Position numbers and translations under genes: made by a program. The notes under the pieces are model-generated. The model did not search any database. It was not told the origin of the DNA and saw nothing but the letters and a program-made list of their open reading frames with translations. A DNA stretch of 64,000 bases from Sphingobium xenophagum NBRC 107872 (lineage in GTDB: Bacteria; Pseudomonadota; Alphaproteobacteria; Sphingomonadales; Sphingomonadaceae): the NCBI RefSeq assembly GCF_000367345.1, contig NZ_BARE01000007.1, forward strand, positions 1 to 64,000. Reading direction: 5' to 3'. Positions 36,766 to 45,958 of this stretch are shown here, one piece after another. Position 1 is the stretch's first letter. The number at the start of each line of letters is the position of its first letter.

Positions 36766-36868
36766 GGACAACAACTAGGGCTGGGCAGGGGCGGGGGCAA
36801 GGCGTCAGCCTTGCAGTGACGCGCCTTCTATGAGAACAAAAGGGGAATTGTGCAAGGGAGGACGAATC

Positions 36869-37264
36869 ATGGCGACGGGGAAATGTCAGTGCGGCGCGAT
36901 CCGCTACGAAGTCAGCGGGGAGCCCGCGCATAGCGCCATCTGTCATTGTGCTGATTGCCGCGCCAGTTCCGGCGCGCCGATGGTCGGTTGGGCCTTGTTT
37001 CAGCAGGATGCGGTAAACATTGAAGGCACGCCGGTCGCCTATCAATCCTCCCAGAACGCCACCCGTCATTTTTGCGGAACGTGCGGTACCGGGCTGTTCT
37101 ATACCAATCCCGCCATCTTCCCCGGCGGTATCGATATTCAGACCGCGACGCTAGACGACCAGTCGGCCTTTCCGCCCCAGGCGCATATCCAGATGGCCGA
37201 AGCGCCGCCGTGGATGGCAACGGCTAACGAGCTGCCAAAATTTGATCGCTTTCCCGGCGAATAA
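36869..37264 (+). CDS. Gfa-like (DUF636) zinc protein
   Basis: A 131-residue protein with the cysteine pattern of glutathione-dependent formaldehyde-activating enzyme: GKCQCGAIRYE (about 4-14), ICHCADCRASSG (about 24-35) and HFCGTCGTGLFY (about 65-76), ligands for two zinc ions. Most members of this family have no proven role in formaldehyde use. ATG 36869 has GGGAGG nearby. It lies alone, divergent from the helicase. Confidence 0.88.
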   Translation: MATGKCQCGAIRYEVSGEPAHSAICHCADCRASSGAPMVGWALFQQDAVNIEGTPVAYQSSQNATRHFCGTCGTGLFYTNPAIFPGGIDIQTATLDDQSAFPPQAHIQMAEAPPWMATANELPKFDRFPGE

Positions 37265-37460
37265 GGCGGTTCGATAAGGAGGGAAGGGCAGACGCCCTTC
37301 TCTTGCGCGCATTGGCCAGACGACCACTCCTGCTTCATCTCATGGCGCATCCGGCACGGCTCACCGCCACAGCCGGAACGGGCGCGTCACGACTCCGGTT
37401 CTTCGCTCACTCTTCCCCGCGTAATGGGGCCATGAGAAAAGAAGGAAAGGATATTTTCCG

Positions 37461-37904
37461 ATGAAGTCGATCATGCTGGCCAGCGCCGCGATGCTCAGTT
37501 TTGCCGCCGTTACAGGCGTTGCCACCGCGCAGGAAACCCCGGCTCCGATGAGCCAGCCGCCCGCTGGCGACATGGCGCCGCCTGCCGATCCTGCCGCCCC
37601 CGCCATGCCAGCAGACCCCGCCATGACGGCCCCTGCCGCACCCGGAACTGCTCCGGCAACCCCTGCTGATCCCAATGCAGGGATGCCGACTGGTGCCGTC
37701 CCGGCAGACCCCGGCATGGACCCGGCGCCTGCTGGCGTTCCCAATGATCCGGCTGCGCCCGTCGGATCGGCTGCCAACCCTGTGACCGTAGGCGGCAACA
37801 TGACCCCGCCCCCGGCGGAGGCGAAGGACTATCCCGTCTGTTCGAAAACCGTGCAGGACAGCTGCATCAATCCAAGCGAGGCGCGCAAGGCGCGTCGCCG
37901 CTGA
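37461..37904 (+). CDS. Secreted Pro/Ala-rich low-complexity protein
   Basis: A 147-residue exported protein with a signal peptide ending ATAQ (about residue 23). The mature part is nearly all Pro, Ala, Gly, Met and Asp in irregular PADPA-type repeats. It closes with a short charged tail with two cysteines (YPVCSKTVQDSCINPSEARK). The tail is probably the only folded part. Function unknown. Its last 38 bases overlap the end of the convergent Rrf2-family gene. Confidence 0.7.
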   Translation: MKSIMLASAAMLSFAAVTGVATAQETPAPMSQPPAGDMAPPADPAAPAMPADPAMTAPAAPGTAPATPADPNAGMPTGAVPADPGMDPAPAGVPNDPAAPVGSAANPVTVGGNMTPPPAEAKDYPVCSKTVQDSCINPSEARKARRR

Positions 37905-38340
37905 CCAATGCATCCGGGCCGGGCAGGGCAGCGATGATCGCTGCCAGTCCGGCCCGGTCGCGGGTCGCATCGCTCAGGCTGTGCCGGTCCAGCACGGCTA
38001 GAAACGCAGCGGCGGCTTGCGCCAATATGCCGGTCAGCCCGCAGGACGGGCTGATCGGGCAGGTCGCACAGTCGGCCATTCTCATGTCCGGCTCGCTATG
38101 CCGGACCACCGCGCCGATGCTGATTTCCTCCGGCGCGTGTGCGAGCGAAAAGCCACCGCCGCGCCCGCGCTGGGTCGCGATAAAGCCACCCTGCGCCAGA
38201 CCATGCACCACCTTCATCAGATGATTGCGCGACAGTCCGTAGGCGTCTGCAATCTGCGCAATCGTCGCCCGTCCGTCTGGCGATGCTGCCAGATGAATCA
38301 GCACGCGCAGCGCATAATCGGTGTGGCGGGTCAGTTGCAT
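37867..38340 (-). CDS. nsrR: Rrf2-family regulator, NsrR-type
   Basis: A 157-residue iron-sulfur regulator. The N-terminus MQLTRHTDYALRVLIHLA matches NsrR closely, with the winged helix after it (ATIAQIADAYGLSRNHLMKVVHGL). Cys91, Cys94 and Cys100 (CATCPISPSC) are placed to hold an Fe-S cluster that reacts with nitric oxide. ATG 38340 is chosen over an upstream frame start. It is divergent from a flavohemoglobin-type globin, and a palindrome lies between them, so it probably represses that gene. Confidence 0.88.
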   Translation of the reverse strand: MQLTRHTDYALRVLIHLAASPDGRATIAQIADAYGLSRNHLMKVVHGLAQGGFIATQRGRGGGFSLAHAPEEISIGAVVRHSEPDMRMADCATCPISPSCGLTGILAQAAAAFLAVLDRHSLSDATRDRAGLAAIIAALPGPDALVSGDAPCAPRLD

Positions 38341-38388
38341 GGGTTCGTTCGTTAATCCTACGACAGGCAGGTTAAAACATATATCCTG

Positions 38389-38410
38389 TTTACATCTTAA
38401 AAGATGCAAA
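38389..38410. promoter_or_regulatory. Candidate NsrR operator
   Basis: A near-perfect palindrome TTTNCATCTT AA AAGATGNAAA lies in the 108-base spacer between the divergent nsrR and globin genes. The half-site AAGATGCA equals the known enterobacterial NsrR half-site core AAGATG(C/T)A, though the halves face the other way round. It lies about 40 bases before the globin start. Confidence 0.6.
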
Positions 38411-38448
38411 TTAAATACCGCTTATCGAGTCTGTCGAAAGGCGTCTAT

Positions 38449-38892
38449 ATGTCCAGCTCACTGTCGGCTTCCACCATTGCAATCGTCAAATCCACTGGTC
38501 CCGCCCTGCGCCAGCATGGCGTCGCCATCACGACGGCCATGTACGCCAGGCTCTTTCAGGACGAAGAGGTGAAGGCGATGTTCGATCAGGCTGCACAGGC
38601 AAGCGGCGAACAGCCCAGGCGTCTGGCTGCCGCGATCCTTGGCTATGCGGAGAATATCGACAAGCTGGGTGCGCTCGACGGCGCGGTCGCCCGCATGGTC
38701 GCGCGCCATGTCGAAACCGGAGTCCGGCCGGAACATTATCCCAAGGTCGCCGCCGCCCTGCTGCCTGCCATCCGTGAGACATTGGGCGAAGAGATCGCGA
38801 CGAACGCAGTACTGGACGCCTGGGCGGAAGCCTACGGCTTTCTTGCAAACATATTGATCGGCAAGGAGGCGGCGGCTTACGAAGCCGCCTGA
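38449..38892 (+). CDS. Single-domain globin of flavohemoglobin type
   Basis: A 147-residue heme protein resembling the globin half of Hmp and Vitreoscilla hemoglobin. The proximal His87 (ARHVETGVRPEHYP), Tyr32 (AMYARLF, B10 position) and Gln55 (SGEQPRR, E7 position) match the NO-detoxifying pocket of Hmp. The FAD/NAD reductase half is absent, so it needs an outside electron donor. Expected to oxidise or scavenge NO. It is divergent from nsrR; its end overlaps the convergent rsmD by 16 bases. Confidence 0.87.
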   Translation: MSSSLSASTIAIVKSTGPALRQHGVAITTAMYARLFQDEEVKAMFDQAAQASGEQPRRLAAAILGYAENIDKLGALDGAVARMVARHVETGVRPEHYPKVAAALLPAIRETLGEEIATNAVLDAWAEAYGFLANILIGKEAAAYEAA

Positions 38893-39428
38893 TCCACTGC
38901 CCGCAATATGGTGATCCGCGCCTTGCCCGCGTCACGCACGGCGTCGATGGCAAAGCCCTTCACCTCGACGTCCTCGCGCCGGTCCGTCTCGATGCTGATC
39001 CAGGTCGCAGGCCCGGTCCAGCCAAGCCGCCCCAGCTTGTCGAGCGCAACCTGTCCCGCCCCCGTGCCATAGGGTGGGTCCATGAAGATGAGGTCCAATG
39101 GCTTGGGCGCGGACCCCAGAGACAGGACGCTAGACGCCCTGATGTCGGGCCTTATGCCCAGCCTTTCGCCATTGGCACGGATCGAATCGATCGCCAGCTT
39201 GTCCTGCTCGACGAACAGGCATGTCGCCGCGCCGCGCGACAGCGCCTCGAACCCCAGCGCTCCGGACCCGGCAAAAAAGTCGCCGACCGCCAGCCCCTCG
39301 AACGATCCGATCCGGCTGACGAGCATCGAAAACAACGTCTCGCGGGTCCGGTCGGCGGTGGGTCGGGTCGCGTCGCCCTTCGGCGCGGTCAACGGACGAC
39401 CGCGCCATTGGCCGGATATGATCCTCAT
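38877..39428 (-). CDS. rsmD: 16S rRNA (guanine-966 N2)-methyltransferase
   Basis: A 183-residue SAM-dependent enzyme. It starts MRIISGQWRGRPL, then TRPTADRTRETLFSML. The SAM loop is DFFAGSGALGFEALSRGA (about 49-66) and the catalytic motif DPPYG is at about 115. It methylates G966 of 16S rRNA. ATGA overlap with the upstream pseudouridine synthase gene, an arrangement common in alphaproteobacteria. Confidence 0.93.
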   Translation of the reverse strand: MRIISGQWRGRPLTAPKGDATRPTADRTRETLFSMLVSRIGSFEGLAVGDFFAGSGALGFEALSRGAATCLFVEQDKLAIDSIRANGERLGIRPDIRASSVLSLGSAPKPLDLIFMDPPYGTGAGQVALDKLGRLGWTGPATWISIETDRREDVEVKGFAIDAVRDAGKARITILRAVDQAAS

Positions 39429-40432
39429 TTGCTGTCCTTCAGGCTGGCCTTGAACTGGACCAGGTCATGCTGGCGTATTTCCTGGACCGCGCCGGGCGGC
39501 AGGTCGCCCAGCAGGAAGGGGCCATAGCTGGTGCGGATCAGTCGGTTGACCTGCAACCCCAGATGTTCCAGCACCCGGCGGACTTCACGGTTCTTGCCCT
39601 CCGTCAAAGTCATTTCGATCCACTGGTTGCGTCCGGTGCGCCGCTCCAGATTGGCCTCGATCGGGCCGTAGCGAACGCCCTCAATCTCGATCCCGTCGAA
39701 CAGATCCTCCAGTTGCTGCTGGCTCACCTCGCCAAAGGCGCGCGCCCGGTAGGTGCGTGGTACCCCGGTGGAGGGCAGTTCCATCTGGCGCTTGAAGCCG
39801 CCATCTGTGGTCAGCAGCAACAGCCCCTCCGTGGTCATGTCCAGCCGGCCGATGGGCATCACCCGCGGCAGATCGGCGGGCAGCTTGTCATAGATGGTCG
39901 GTCGTCCGGCGGGGTCGCGCTCGGTCGTCAGGAAGCCGGTCGGCTTGTGGAACAGGAACAGCCGGGCAGGGGGCGGCGCGGCAATCGCCACGCCATCGAC
40001 CGCCACGCCATGGAGCGACGCCAGCAGGGTCGCCGGCGTCTCGACCGCCACGCCATTCAGCGTCACGCGCCCTTCCTCGATCATCCGCTCGACCTCGCGC
40101 CGCGAAGCGACCCCCGCGCGCGCCAGCAGCTTGGCGATGCGCTGTGGCTCGCCCTTGCCGTCGCTGGTCGCGGCGGCACGGGCGGGATGCGGATTGGCGG
40201 GCGTCTTGGCGCCCGCGCCCGGCTTCTTGAAACCGGGCTTGCGACCCCAAGGCTTGGCGCTTGCGGCGGGTCCGGTGGTGCCGTCCCCCGGCTTGCCAGA
40301 GCGCGGCTTTCCATCGGCCTTCCGGCCCGGCGCGCCAGCGCCGGACGGGCGTTTGGGGCCGCCAGGGCCTGCCCTGCGGGGCGGTCCAGATTTTTTCGGC
40401 GGTTCCAAGGGCGGGTTCCTTTTCGTGGGCAC
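39425..40432 (-). CDS. RsuA/RluB-family pseudouridine synthase
   Basis: A 335-residue enzyme. An N-terminal tail of about 95 residues is rich in Pro, Gly, Lys and Arg and is disordered. The S4 domain (IAKLLARAGVASRREVERMI) and catalytic core follow, with the catalytic Asp in GRLDMTTEGLLLLT. It ends in NREVRRVLEHLGLQVNRLIR, typical of RluB-type proteins acting on 23S rRNA. The start is uncertain: GTG 40432 with AAGGG close by is preferred to ATG 40561, which has no ribosome site and would leave only 21 bases before the divergent gene. Confidence 0.88.
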   Translation of the reverse strand: MPTKRNPPLEPPKKSGPPRRAGPGGPKRPSGAGAPGRKADGKPRSGKPGDGTTGPAASAKPWGRKPGFKKPGAGAKTPANPHPARAAATSDGKGEPQRIAKLLARAGVASRREVERMIEEGRVTLNGVAVETPATLLASLHGVAVDGVAIAAPPPARLFLFHKPTGFLTTERDPAGRPTIYDKLPADLPRVMPIGRLDMTTEGLLLLTTDGGFKRQMELPSTGVPRTYRARAFGEVSQQQLEDLFDGIEIEGVRYGPIEANLERRTGRNQWIEMTLTEGKNREVRRVLEHLGLQVNRLIRTSYGPFLLGDLPPGAVQEIRQHDLVQFKASLKDSK

Positions 40433-40582
40433 TGGCCCTTCCCATATGGCGGGAAAGCCAGCAACGGGCTGAACGGTGCCGCCCCGGCGCTTGGGCGAGG
40501 GCGTTATTGCACTCGTCCGGCAACCCGGCGCGGTACGCGGCGTTTGATCGGTGGGCATGGCGCAAACAGGGCGGATCGGCAA

Positions 40583-41041
40583 ATGTTTTTCGGGTTTGTG
40601 AAGGGCGAAGGCGCACGCACCGGACGGCGCAAGGCGATCCGCACCGTGCTGGTGGTGGAGGATGAACCCCTTGTCGCTTTCGACAATGAACATGCGCTCG
40701 AACAGGCGGGCTATCGCATCGCGGCGACGGTGGATGATTACGACCACGCGATCAGCGTCATCGACGGCGGCGGGCTCGATCTCGTGATCGCCGACGTTAG
40801 CCTGAAGGGCGACCGCAGCGGGATCGACGTCGCCCGCCACGCCGCGACGAAGGGGCTGCCGGTTCTCTTCGTCACCGGCGCCTGCCCGCTGGACGCCCGC
40901 GCGCTCGCGCTTGGATGCCTTGCCAAACCCTATGCCCCGCGCGATCTGGTGGCGGCGATCGGCGTGGTCGATGCCGTGCTGCGCGGCGCACGCCGTCCAC
41001 GCTCGCCGATCGGCCTCACCTTGTTCGATACGTCCGATTGA
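40583..41041 (+). CDS. Single-domain response regulator
   Basis: A 152-residue lone receiver. AIRTVLVVEDEPLVAFDNEHAL gives the acidic pair, Asp71 (LVIADVSLKGD) is the phosphorylation site, FVTGA carries the switch Thr, and Lys115 (LAKPYAP) is conserved. The form DVSLKGDRSGIDVA is that of the FixJ/CheY-like lone receivers partnered with HWE kinases. There is no output domain and no kinase next to it. Start ATG 40583; its ribosome site is weak. Confidence 0.85.
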   Translation: MFFGFVKGEGARTGRRKAIRTVLVVEDEPLVAFDNEHALEQAGYRIAATVDDYDHAISVIDGGGLDLVIADVSLKGDRSGIDVARHAATKGLPVLFVTGACPLDARALALGCLAKPYAPRDLVAAIGVVDAVLRGARRPRSPIGLTLFDTSD

Positions 41042-41119
41042 TCCGATAGCAGGCTTGCCAGCACCGCTTCAGGCCATATGGTGGCGCGCAACAAAGGCTT
41101 GCGGGGGACGCGCACCATC

Positions 41120-42445
41120 ATGACGGATGCCATTACCGGCACGAACAGCTGGCTTACTGCGGTAAAGCCCTATGCCCAGAAAGCGCCGTTGGCGGCCTTT
41201 TTTCTGGGCGTATCGTCCGGCTTTCCCTTTGCGATGATTGGCGCGACGCTGACTACGCGCCTCGCCCAGGACGGTATCGACAAGAAGGCGGTGACCGCCT
41301 TCACCCTCGCATTTCTGGTCTATAACCTCAAATGGCTTTGGGCCTGGGTTGTCGATGGCGTCCGTCTGCCGGTCATCGGTCGGCTGGGGCAGCGAGTCTC
41401 ATGGCTCCTCCTGGCAGGTCTGCTGGTGATGGCGGCCGTTGCCAATCTGGCTTTGGTCGATCCGACCACCAGCCTGATCCAGACAGCCTATGCCGCCATA
41501 TTGGTGGGCGTCGCCGGGGCGACTTTCGACATTGTGATCGACGCCTATCGCATCGAATTGTTGAAGCCTGAACAATTGGGCGTCGGGTCGGGCATGTCGC
41601 AATATGGCTGGCGCATCGGGTCGGTCGCGGCCGGTGCGCTGGCGCTTGTACTGGCGGCGCGGATCGGCTGGGAAGGGGCGTACCTGGCCTGCGCCATCTT
41701 CGCCTTGCCTGCCATGCTCACCGGCCTGCTACTGGGCGAGCCGGAACGCCATCGCGATCCGCTGGAACGGCGCGGACTGAGTGAAATCTGGCCGTCGATC
41801 GCAGGGCCATTGATGGAGTTTTTCCAGCGCAAGGGCGCGCTGCTCGTGCTGCTGTTCATCCTGCTGCACAAGATTGGCGACACGCTGGCGAACCTGACCT
41901 TCCGCCTGCTGTTTGACGACATGGGCTATACCAATGACGAAATTGCGATTTACGACATCGGCATCGGCTTCTGGGCTTATCTGATCGGCATATTCGTAGG
42001 CGGCGTTCTCTACGCCCGGCTAGGTATGAAAAGATCGGTGTTGCTCAGCCTCATTCTGATGGGCGTTTCCAATTTCAGTTTTGCGGCGCTGGCCGCACTG
42101 GGCAAGAGCAATTGGGGCATGGCAGGCGCAATCGGGTTCGAGAATTTCGCCAGCGGCATCGGCGGCGTCACCGTAGTCGCCTATTTTTCGGCTTTGTGCG
42201 ACCTGCGCTTTACCGCCGCCCAATATGCGCTGATATCCGCCGCCGCCAGCATCGTGGGCCGCTTCCTCACCGGGACGACAGCAGGCGGTCTGATCGAACA
42301 ATTTGGCTATGTCGATTTCTACCTGCTCACCACGGCGGCGGCAGTGCCGGGCATCATCCTGTTCTGGCTGATGATGCGCGCCGGTCTGATCGATGCCAGC
42401 GTCGGCAGCGCCGCGACCGATCCGGGCGATCACCCCTCGCCATAA
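41120..42445 (+). CDS. AmpG-like MFS permease
   Basis: A 441-residue membrane protein with twelve predicted helices. AAFFLGVSSGFPFAMIGATLTTRLAQDGI and FTLAFLVYNLKWLWAWVVDGVRLP near the start match AmpG, which imports anhydromuropeptides during cell-wall recycling, and similar acetyl-CoA-type MFS members. ATG 41120 lies after GGGGGA at a long spacing; ATG 41078 is also possible. The last 16 bases overlap the convergent gene. Confidence 0.82.
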   Translation: MTDAITGTNSWLTAVKPYAQKAPLAAFFLGVSSGFPFAMIGATLTTRLAQDGIDKKAVTAFTLAFLVYNLKWLWAWVVDGVRLPVIGRLGQRVSWLLLAGLLVMAAVANLALVDPTTSLIQTAYAAILVGVAGATFDIVIDAYRIELLKPEQLGVGSGMSQYGWRIGSVAAGALALVLAARIGWEGAYLACAIFALPAMLTGLLLGEPERHRDPLERRGLSEIWPSIAGPLMEFFQRKGALLVLLFILLHKIGDTLANLTFRLLFDDMGYTNDEIAIYDIGIGFWAYLIGIFVGGVLYARLGMKRSVLLSLILMGVSNFSFAALAALGKSNWGMAGAIGFENFASGIGGVTVVAYFSALCDLRFTAAQYALISAAASIVGRFLTGTTAGGLIEQFGYVDFYLLTTAAAVPGIILFWLMMRAGLIDASVGSAATDPGDHPSP

Positions 42446-42873
42446 AGCTCCAGCGGCCGACCCAGGTCGGCGTGCGCCTGTGCGACCGCCTGCAAGCAGG
42501 TCAGCGCGCCCAGCGCATGATCATTGCCCAATAGTCGGCTCACATGCGCATAGGCCGCGTTGGGATCGCGCAGGGCGTCGCCTGTCGCCTGCATCATCAG
42601 CGCCTCGTCCACTGTCATTCGTGCGCAACAGCAGGGCGCGACCAATATCTTGCGGCTCGACGCGCGCGCCAGTTCCAGCATCATTGCCCGCATCAGCACA
42701 AGCGGACGCCGGTAGCTGCGCCCGAATGCGCCCAGCATGGCATTGGCGGCATGCGCGTCGTTGACGCCAGCGCTCGCCATGCGGCGCATGACGAACAGGA
42801 ATAGCCGATTGCCATAGCCTGACGGCATCGGCCGGGGCAGGTCGTCGAGGGAGGATGTCTCTCTATGTGCCAT
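42430..42873 (-). CDS. Conserved hypothetical protein (resembles DUF6628)
   Basis: A 147-residue helical protein. It resembles a sphingomonad-restricted family I recall as DUF6628. The recognisable part is RLFLFVMRRMASAGVNDAHAANAMLG and the triple-cysteine segment APCCCARMT (about 80-88), which could bind a metal. Function unknown. It follows folC by 68 bases on the same strand and may belong to the same transcript. Confidence 0.65.
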   Translation of the reverse strand: MAHRETSSLDDLPRPMPSGYGNRLFLFVMRRMASAGVNDAHAANAMLGAFGRSYRRPLVLMRAMMLELARASSRKILVAPCCCARMTVDEALMMQATGDALRDPNAAYAHVSRLLGNDHALGALTCLQAVAQAHADLGRPLELYGEG

Positions 42874-42941
42874 GATAGTGCGCCTTCTGCGGTGGTCTGA
42901 TACCCGCAGGTTACGCTATTGCGAGTCAATCGCAAGTATAA

Positions 42942-44264
42942 TCAGTCAGGCAGTTGATCGTTCAGCCGCAAAATCTCGCCCGCCAGATAAAGCGACCCCC
43001 CGATCAGCAGCTTGGGCGCTGAATGGCCAGCCGCTGCAATCGCCCTGATCGCGGCGGTCGGCTCGTCATGCGCGGTGCAGCCAATGCCCCAGCGCGCCGC
43101 GATCGCGGCGAATCGTTCTGCACCATGATGCTCATGCCCTGGCACCGGCAATGCGTGGATATGCGCGATCCGCCCTGCGAAGGGGGAAAGGAAGGCATCG
43201 ACATCCTTGTTGGCGAGCATCCCGATCACCAATTGCAGCTTCTGTCCCTCCAGCCGCTCGCCGGTAAAAAAGGCACTGATCGCTTCGCCCGCGCCCGCAT
43301 TATGCCCGCCGTCGAGCCAGGCCGTCGCCGCATCGGGCAGGGGCGCGAGCAGGGGGCCATGGTCGAGCCGCTGGAGTCGTGCTGGCCAGTGCGCCCACAG
43401 TGGCGCGGCCTTGAGTGCGGCTTCCGACAAAGGCACAGCGTTTTGGTGCCGCAACATGGCAAAGGCCAGCGCGGCATTCTGCACCTGATGCGCGCCCGCC
43501 AGCCGGGGTAGCGGCGTATCGAGCCGCCCCTGTTCATCGCGATAATGCAGCCGGTCGCGATAGGCGGCGGCGTCCCAGCCATCGCCCTGGCCGATCCAGC
43601 TGGTTCGCGCACGCGCGACCGCGTCCATCATCACCGGAAACAGAGATTCGGCGTAGCGTTGCGTGACCAGTGCGGCCCCTTGCTTGGCAATCCCCGCTTT
43701 TTCCGCCGCAATGGCGGCCAGCGTGTCACCCAGAAAGGCCTGATGGTCGATGCCCAGTTGCGCGATGCCGCACACCACGGGATTGGCGATGACGTTGGTG
43801 GCGTCCAGCCGCCCGCCAAGGCCAACCTCGACAATGCAGGCATCGGCCGGATGCTCGGCAAAGGCCAGAAAGGCTGCGGCTGTCGTCACCTCGAAAAAGC
43901 TGGCATTCACCCCTTCGGCAATGTCCAGCACACGTTCCAGATAACGCGCCAGCGCATCGTCGCTGATCAATTGTCCCGCCACCCGGATACGTTCGTTGAA
44001 GCGGACCAGATGGGGCGAGGTAAAGACATGGACGGTCTTGCTGTCGGCTTCCATCGCCGCGCGCAGGAAGGCGCAGGTCGATCCCTTGCCATTGGTGCCC
44101 GCAACGTGAAAGACCGGCGGCAGCGCGCGGTGCGGATTGCCCAGTCGCTCCAGCAGCGTGGTTATCCGCTCCAGCCCCAATATATCGGCGCCGGGGGATA
44201 ATGACCAAAGCCGGTCGAGTTGCGATTGCACCGCAGGATGATCCGATACCGCGTGATCGGCCAT
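42942..44264 (-). CDS. folC: Folylpolyglutamate/dihydrofolate synthase
   Basis: A 440-residue Mur-ligase-like enzyme that adds glutamate to folates. The P-loop GTNGKGSTCAFLRA (about 56-69), the SPHLVRFNERIR segment, EVGLGGRLDATN (about 145) and WLDGGHNAGAGEAI (about 315) are diagnostic. It follows accD by 28 bases in the trp-accD-folC run. Confidence 0.94.
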   Translation of the reverse strand: MADHAVSDHPAVQSQLDRLWSLSPGADILGLERITTLLERLGNPHRALPPVFHVAGTNGKGSTCAFLRAAMEADSKTVHVFTSPHLVRFNERIRVAGQLISDDALARYLERVLDIAEGVNASFFEVTTAAAFLAFAEHPADACIVEVGLGGRLDATNVIANPVVCGIAQLGIDHQAFLGDTLAAIAAEKAGIAKQGAALVTQRYAESLFPVMMDAVARARTSWIGQGDGWDAAAYRDRLHYRDEQGRLDTPLPRLAGAHQVQNAALAFAMLRHQNAVPLSEAALKAAPLWAHWPARLQRLDHGPLLAPLPDAATAWLDGGHNAGAGEAISAFFTGERLEGQKLQLVIGMLANKDVDAFLSPFAGRIAHIHALPVPGHEHHGAERFAAIAARWGIGCTAHDEPTAAIRAIAAAGHSAPKLLIGGSLYLAGEILRLNDQLPD

Positions 44265-44292
44265 GCGCGCCGTCCCCCCTATAGGCTTGATG

Positions 44293-45144
44293 TCAGGCGG
44301 CAGCCCTTGGCGTCAGATAGTCGATGACCCGCGCCAGCGTGTCGCGCAGCTCGGCGCGATGGACCACCATGTCGATCATGCCATGGTCCAGCAGATATTC
44401 GGCGCGCTGGAACCCTTCGGGCAGCTTTTCGCGGATCGTGCTTTCGATGACCCGCTGTCCGGCAAAGCCGATCAGGGCGTTGGGTTCGGAAATCTGGATG
44501 TCGCCCAGCATCGCATAGCTCGCCGTGACGCCGCCCGTGGTAGGATCGGTCAGCACGACGATATAGGGCAGGCCCGCGGCATGCAGCTTCTGGATCGCGA
44601 CGGTCGCGCGCGGCATCTGCATCAGCGAGAGGATGCCTTCCTGCATGCGCGCACCACCAGCGGCGGTGAAGATCACATAGGGGCATTTATGGGCGATCGC
44701 ATCATTCACGCCCTGGATGAAGGCAGCGCCCACGCCCATGCCCATGGATCCGCCCATGAAGGCGAAATTCTGCACGCCCATGACCAATGGCACATCGTCG
44801 ATCGCGCCCCGCGCGTTGATCAGCGCGTCATGATCGCCCGTCGCCAGTCGCGCCGCCTTGATCCGGTCAGGATAACGCTTGCTGTCGCGGAATTTCAGCG
44901 GATCTTCCTGCACATGCGGGGTCGGCAGCAGGATGAAGCCGGCGTCCAATATATGCTCGAACCGCTCCGACGGGCCGATACGGCCATGATGGCCGCAACG
45001 CGGGCACACGGACAGATTTTCTTCCCATTCCTTGATGAAGATCATCTCCGAACAGGATGGGCATTTGTGCCACAGCGTTTCGGCGGTCTGTTCCTTCTTG
45101 GCGATGAAGGGGATGGCCTTGCGAACGCGGTTGATCCAGCTCAT
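44293..45144 (-). CDS. accD: Acetyl-CoA carboxylase carboxyltransferase beta subunit
   Basis: A 283-residue subunit of the first enzyme of fatty-acid synthesis. The N-terminal zinc ribbon is present (CPSC at about 28-31 and CPRC at about 47-50). The crotonase-like domain follows, with [16 protein letters not shown] and [14 protein letters not shown] 45144 overlaps the trpA stop (ATGA), so the frame running further upstream is trpA out of frame. Confidence 0.95.
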   Translation of the reverse strand: MSWINRVRKAIPFIAKKEQTAETLWHKCPSCSEMIFIKEWEENLSVCPRCGHHGRIGPSERFEHILDAGFILLPTPHVQEDPLKFRDSKRYPDRIKAARLATGDHDALINARGAIDDVPLVMGVQNFAFMGGSMGMGVGAAFIQGVNDAIAHKCPYVIFTAAGGARMQEGILSLMQMPRATVAIQKLHAAGLPYIVVLTDPTTGGVTASYAMLGDIQISEPNALIGFAGQRVIESTIREKLPEGFQRAEYLLDHGMIDMVVHRAELRDTLARVIDYLTPRAAA

Positions 45145-45956
45145 GCGGCGGTTTCCCGTGAATTGGCGGTGAGCGCACCGCTCAGGGCGGCGACGAATTG
45201 CTGAACGAAGGGCGCGGCGGCATCGCCGTGCGACCCGACCAGATCGACGATCGCCGATCCTACGACGACGCCGTCGGCAATGCGACCGATCGCGGCGGCC
45301 TGCTCCGGCGTACGAACGCCGAAACCTACGGCGATGGGCAGGTCGGTCGCGGCCTTCAACTTCTGGACGGCCATATCGATATTGGCCTGCGCTGCCTGCT
45401 GTTTGCCGGTAATCCCTGCCACCGACACATGGTAGAGGAAACCGCTGGCGCCCTCCAGCACCGCGGGCAGCCGTTTGGCGTCGGTGGTGGGCGTTGCCAG
45501 CCGAACCAGATGAATACCCGCGCTGCGCAGCGCAGGACCAAGTTCTGCATCTTCCTCCGGCGGCACATCGACGCAGATGACGCCGTCCACGCCAGCCGCC
45601 TTGCACTGGTCGGCAAACCAGTCGGACCCGCGCACCAGCATCGGATTGGCATAGCCCATCAGCACCAGCGGCGTGTCGGGGTGGCGGGCACGGAAATCGG
45701 CGGCAATCGCAAAGATATGCGCCGTTTTCGTGCCGGACCCCAGGCTGCGCAGATTGGCCAGTTCGATCGCTGGGCCATCGGCCATAGGATCGGTAAAGGG
45801 CATGCCGAGTTCGATAATGTCCGCGCCCCCGGCGACCAGCGCGTCGAGGATAGCGGGGGTGGCCGCGACGGTCGGATCACCGGCAGTCACGAAGGTGATG
45901 AGCGCAGCGCGGCCCTGTGCCTTGCAGGCGGCGAAGCGGGTAGCCATCCGGTCCAT
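45141..45956 (-). CDS. trpA: Tryptophan synthase alpha subunit
   Basis: A 271-residue TIM barrel that cleaves indoleglycerol phosphate. The catalytic Glu lies in [18 protein letters not shown] and the second acid in [14 protein letters not shown]; the phosphate site is [11 protein letters not shown] 45956 with GGAG eight bases upstream is preferred; GTG 45962, which overlaps the trpB stop, is the alternative. The trpB-trpA-accD order is usual in alphaproteobacteria. Confidence 0.95.
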   Translation of the reverse strand: MDRMATRFAACKAQGRAALITFVTAGDPTVAATPAILDALVAGGADIIELGMPFTDPMADGPAIELANLRSLGSGTKTAHIFAIAADFRARHPDTPLVLMGYANPMLVRGSDWFADQCKAAGVDGVICVDVPPEEDAELGPALRSAGIHLVRLATPTTDAKRLPAVLEGASGFLYHVSVAGITGKQQAAQANIDMAVQKLKAATDLPIAVGFGVRTPEQAAAIGRIADGVVVGSAIVDLVGSHGDAAAPFVQQFVAALSGALTANSRETAA

Positions 45957-45958
45957 TA

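Noticed and set aside
39467..40582. Upstream extension of the receiver gene across the pseudouridine synthase
   Set aside because: It is antisense to a conserved enzyme; only the part from 40583 matches a receiver domain.
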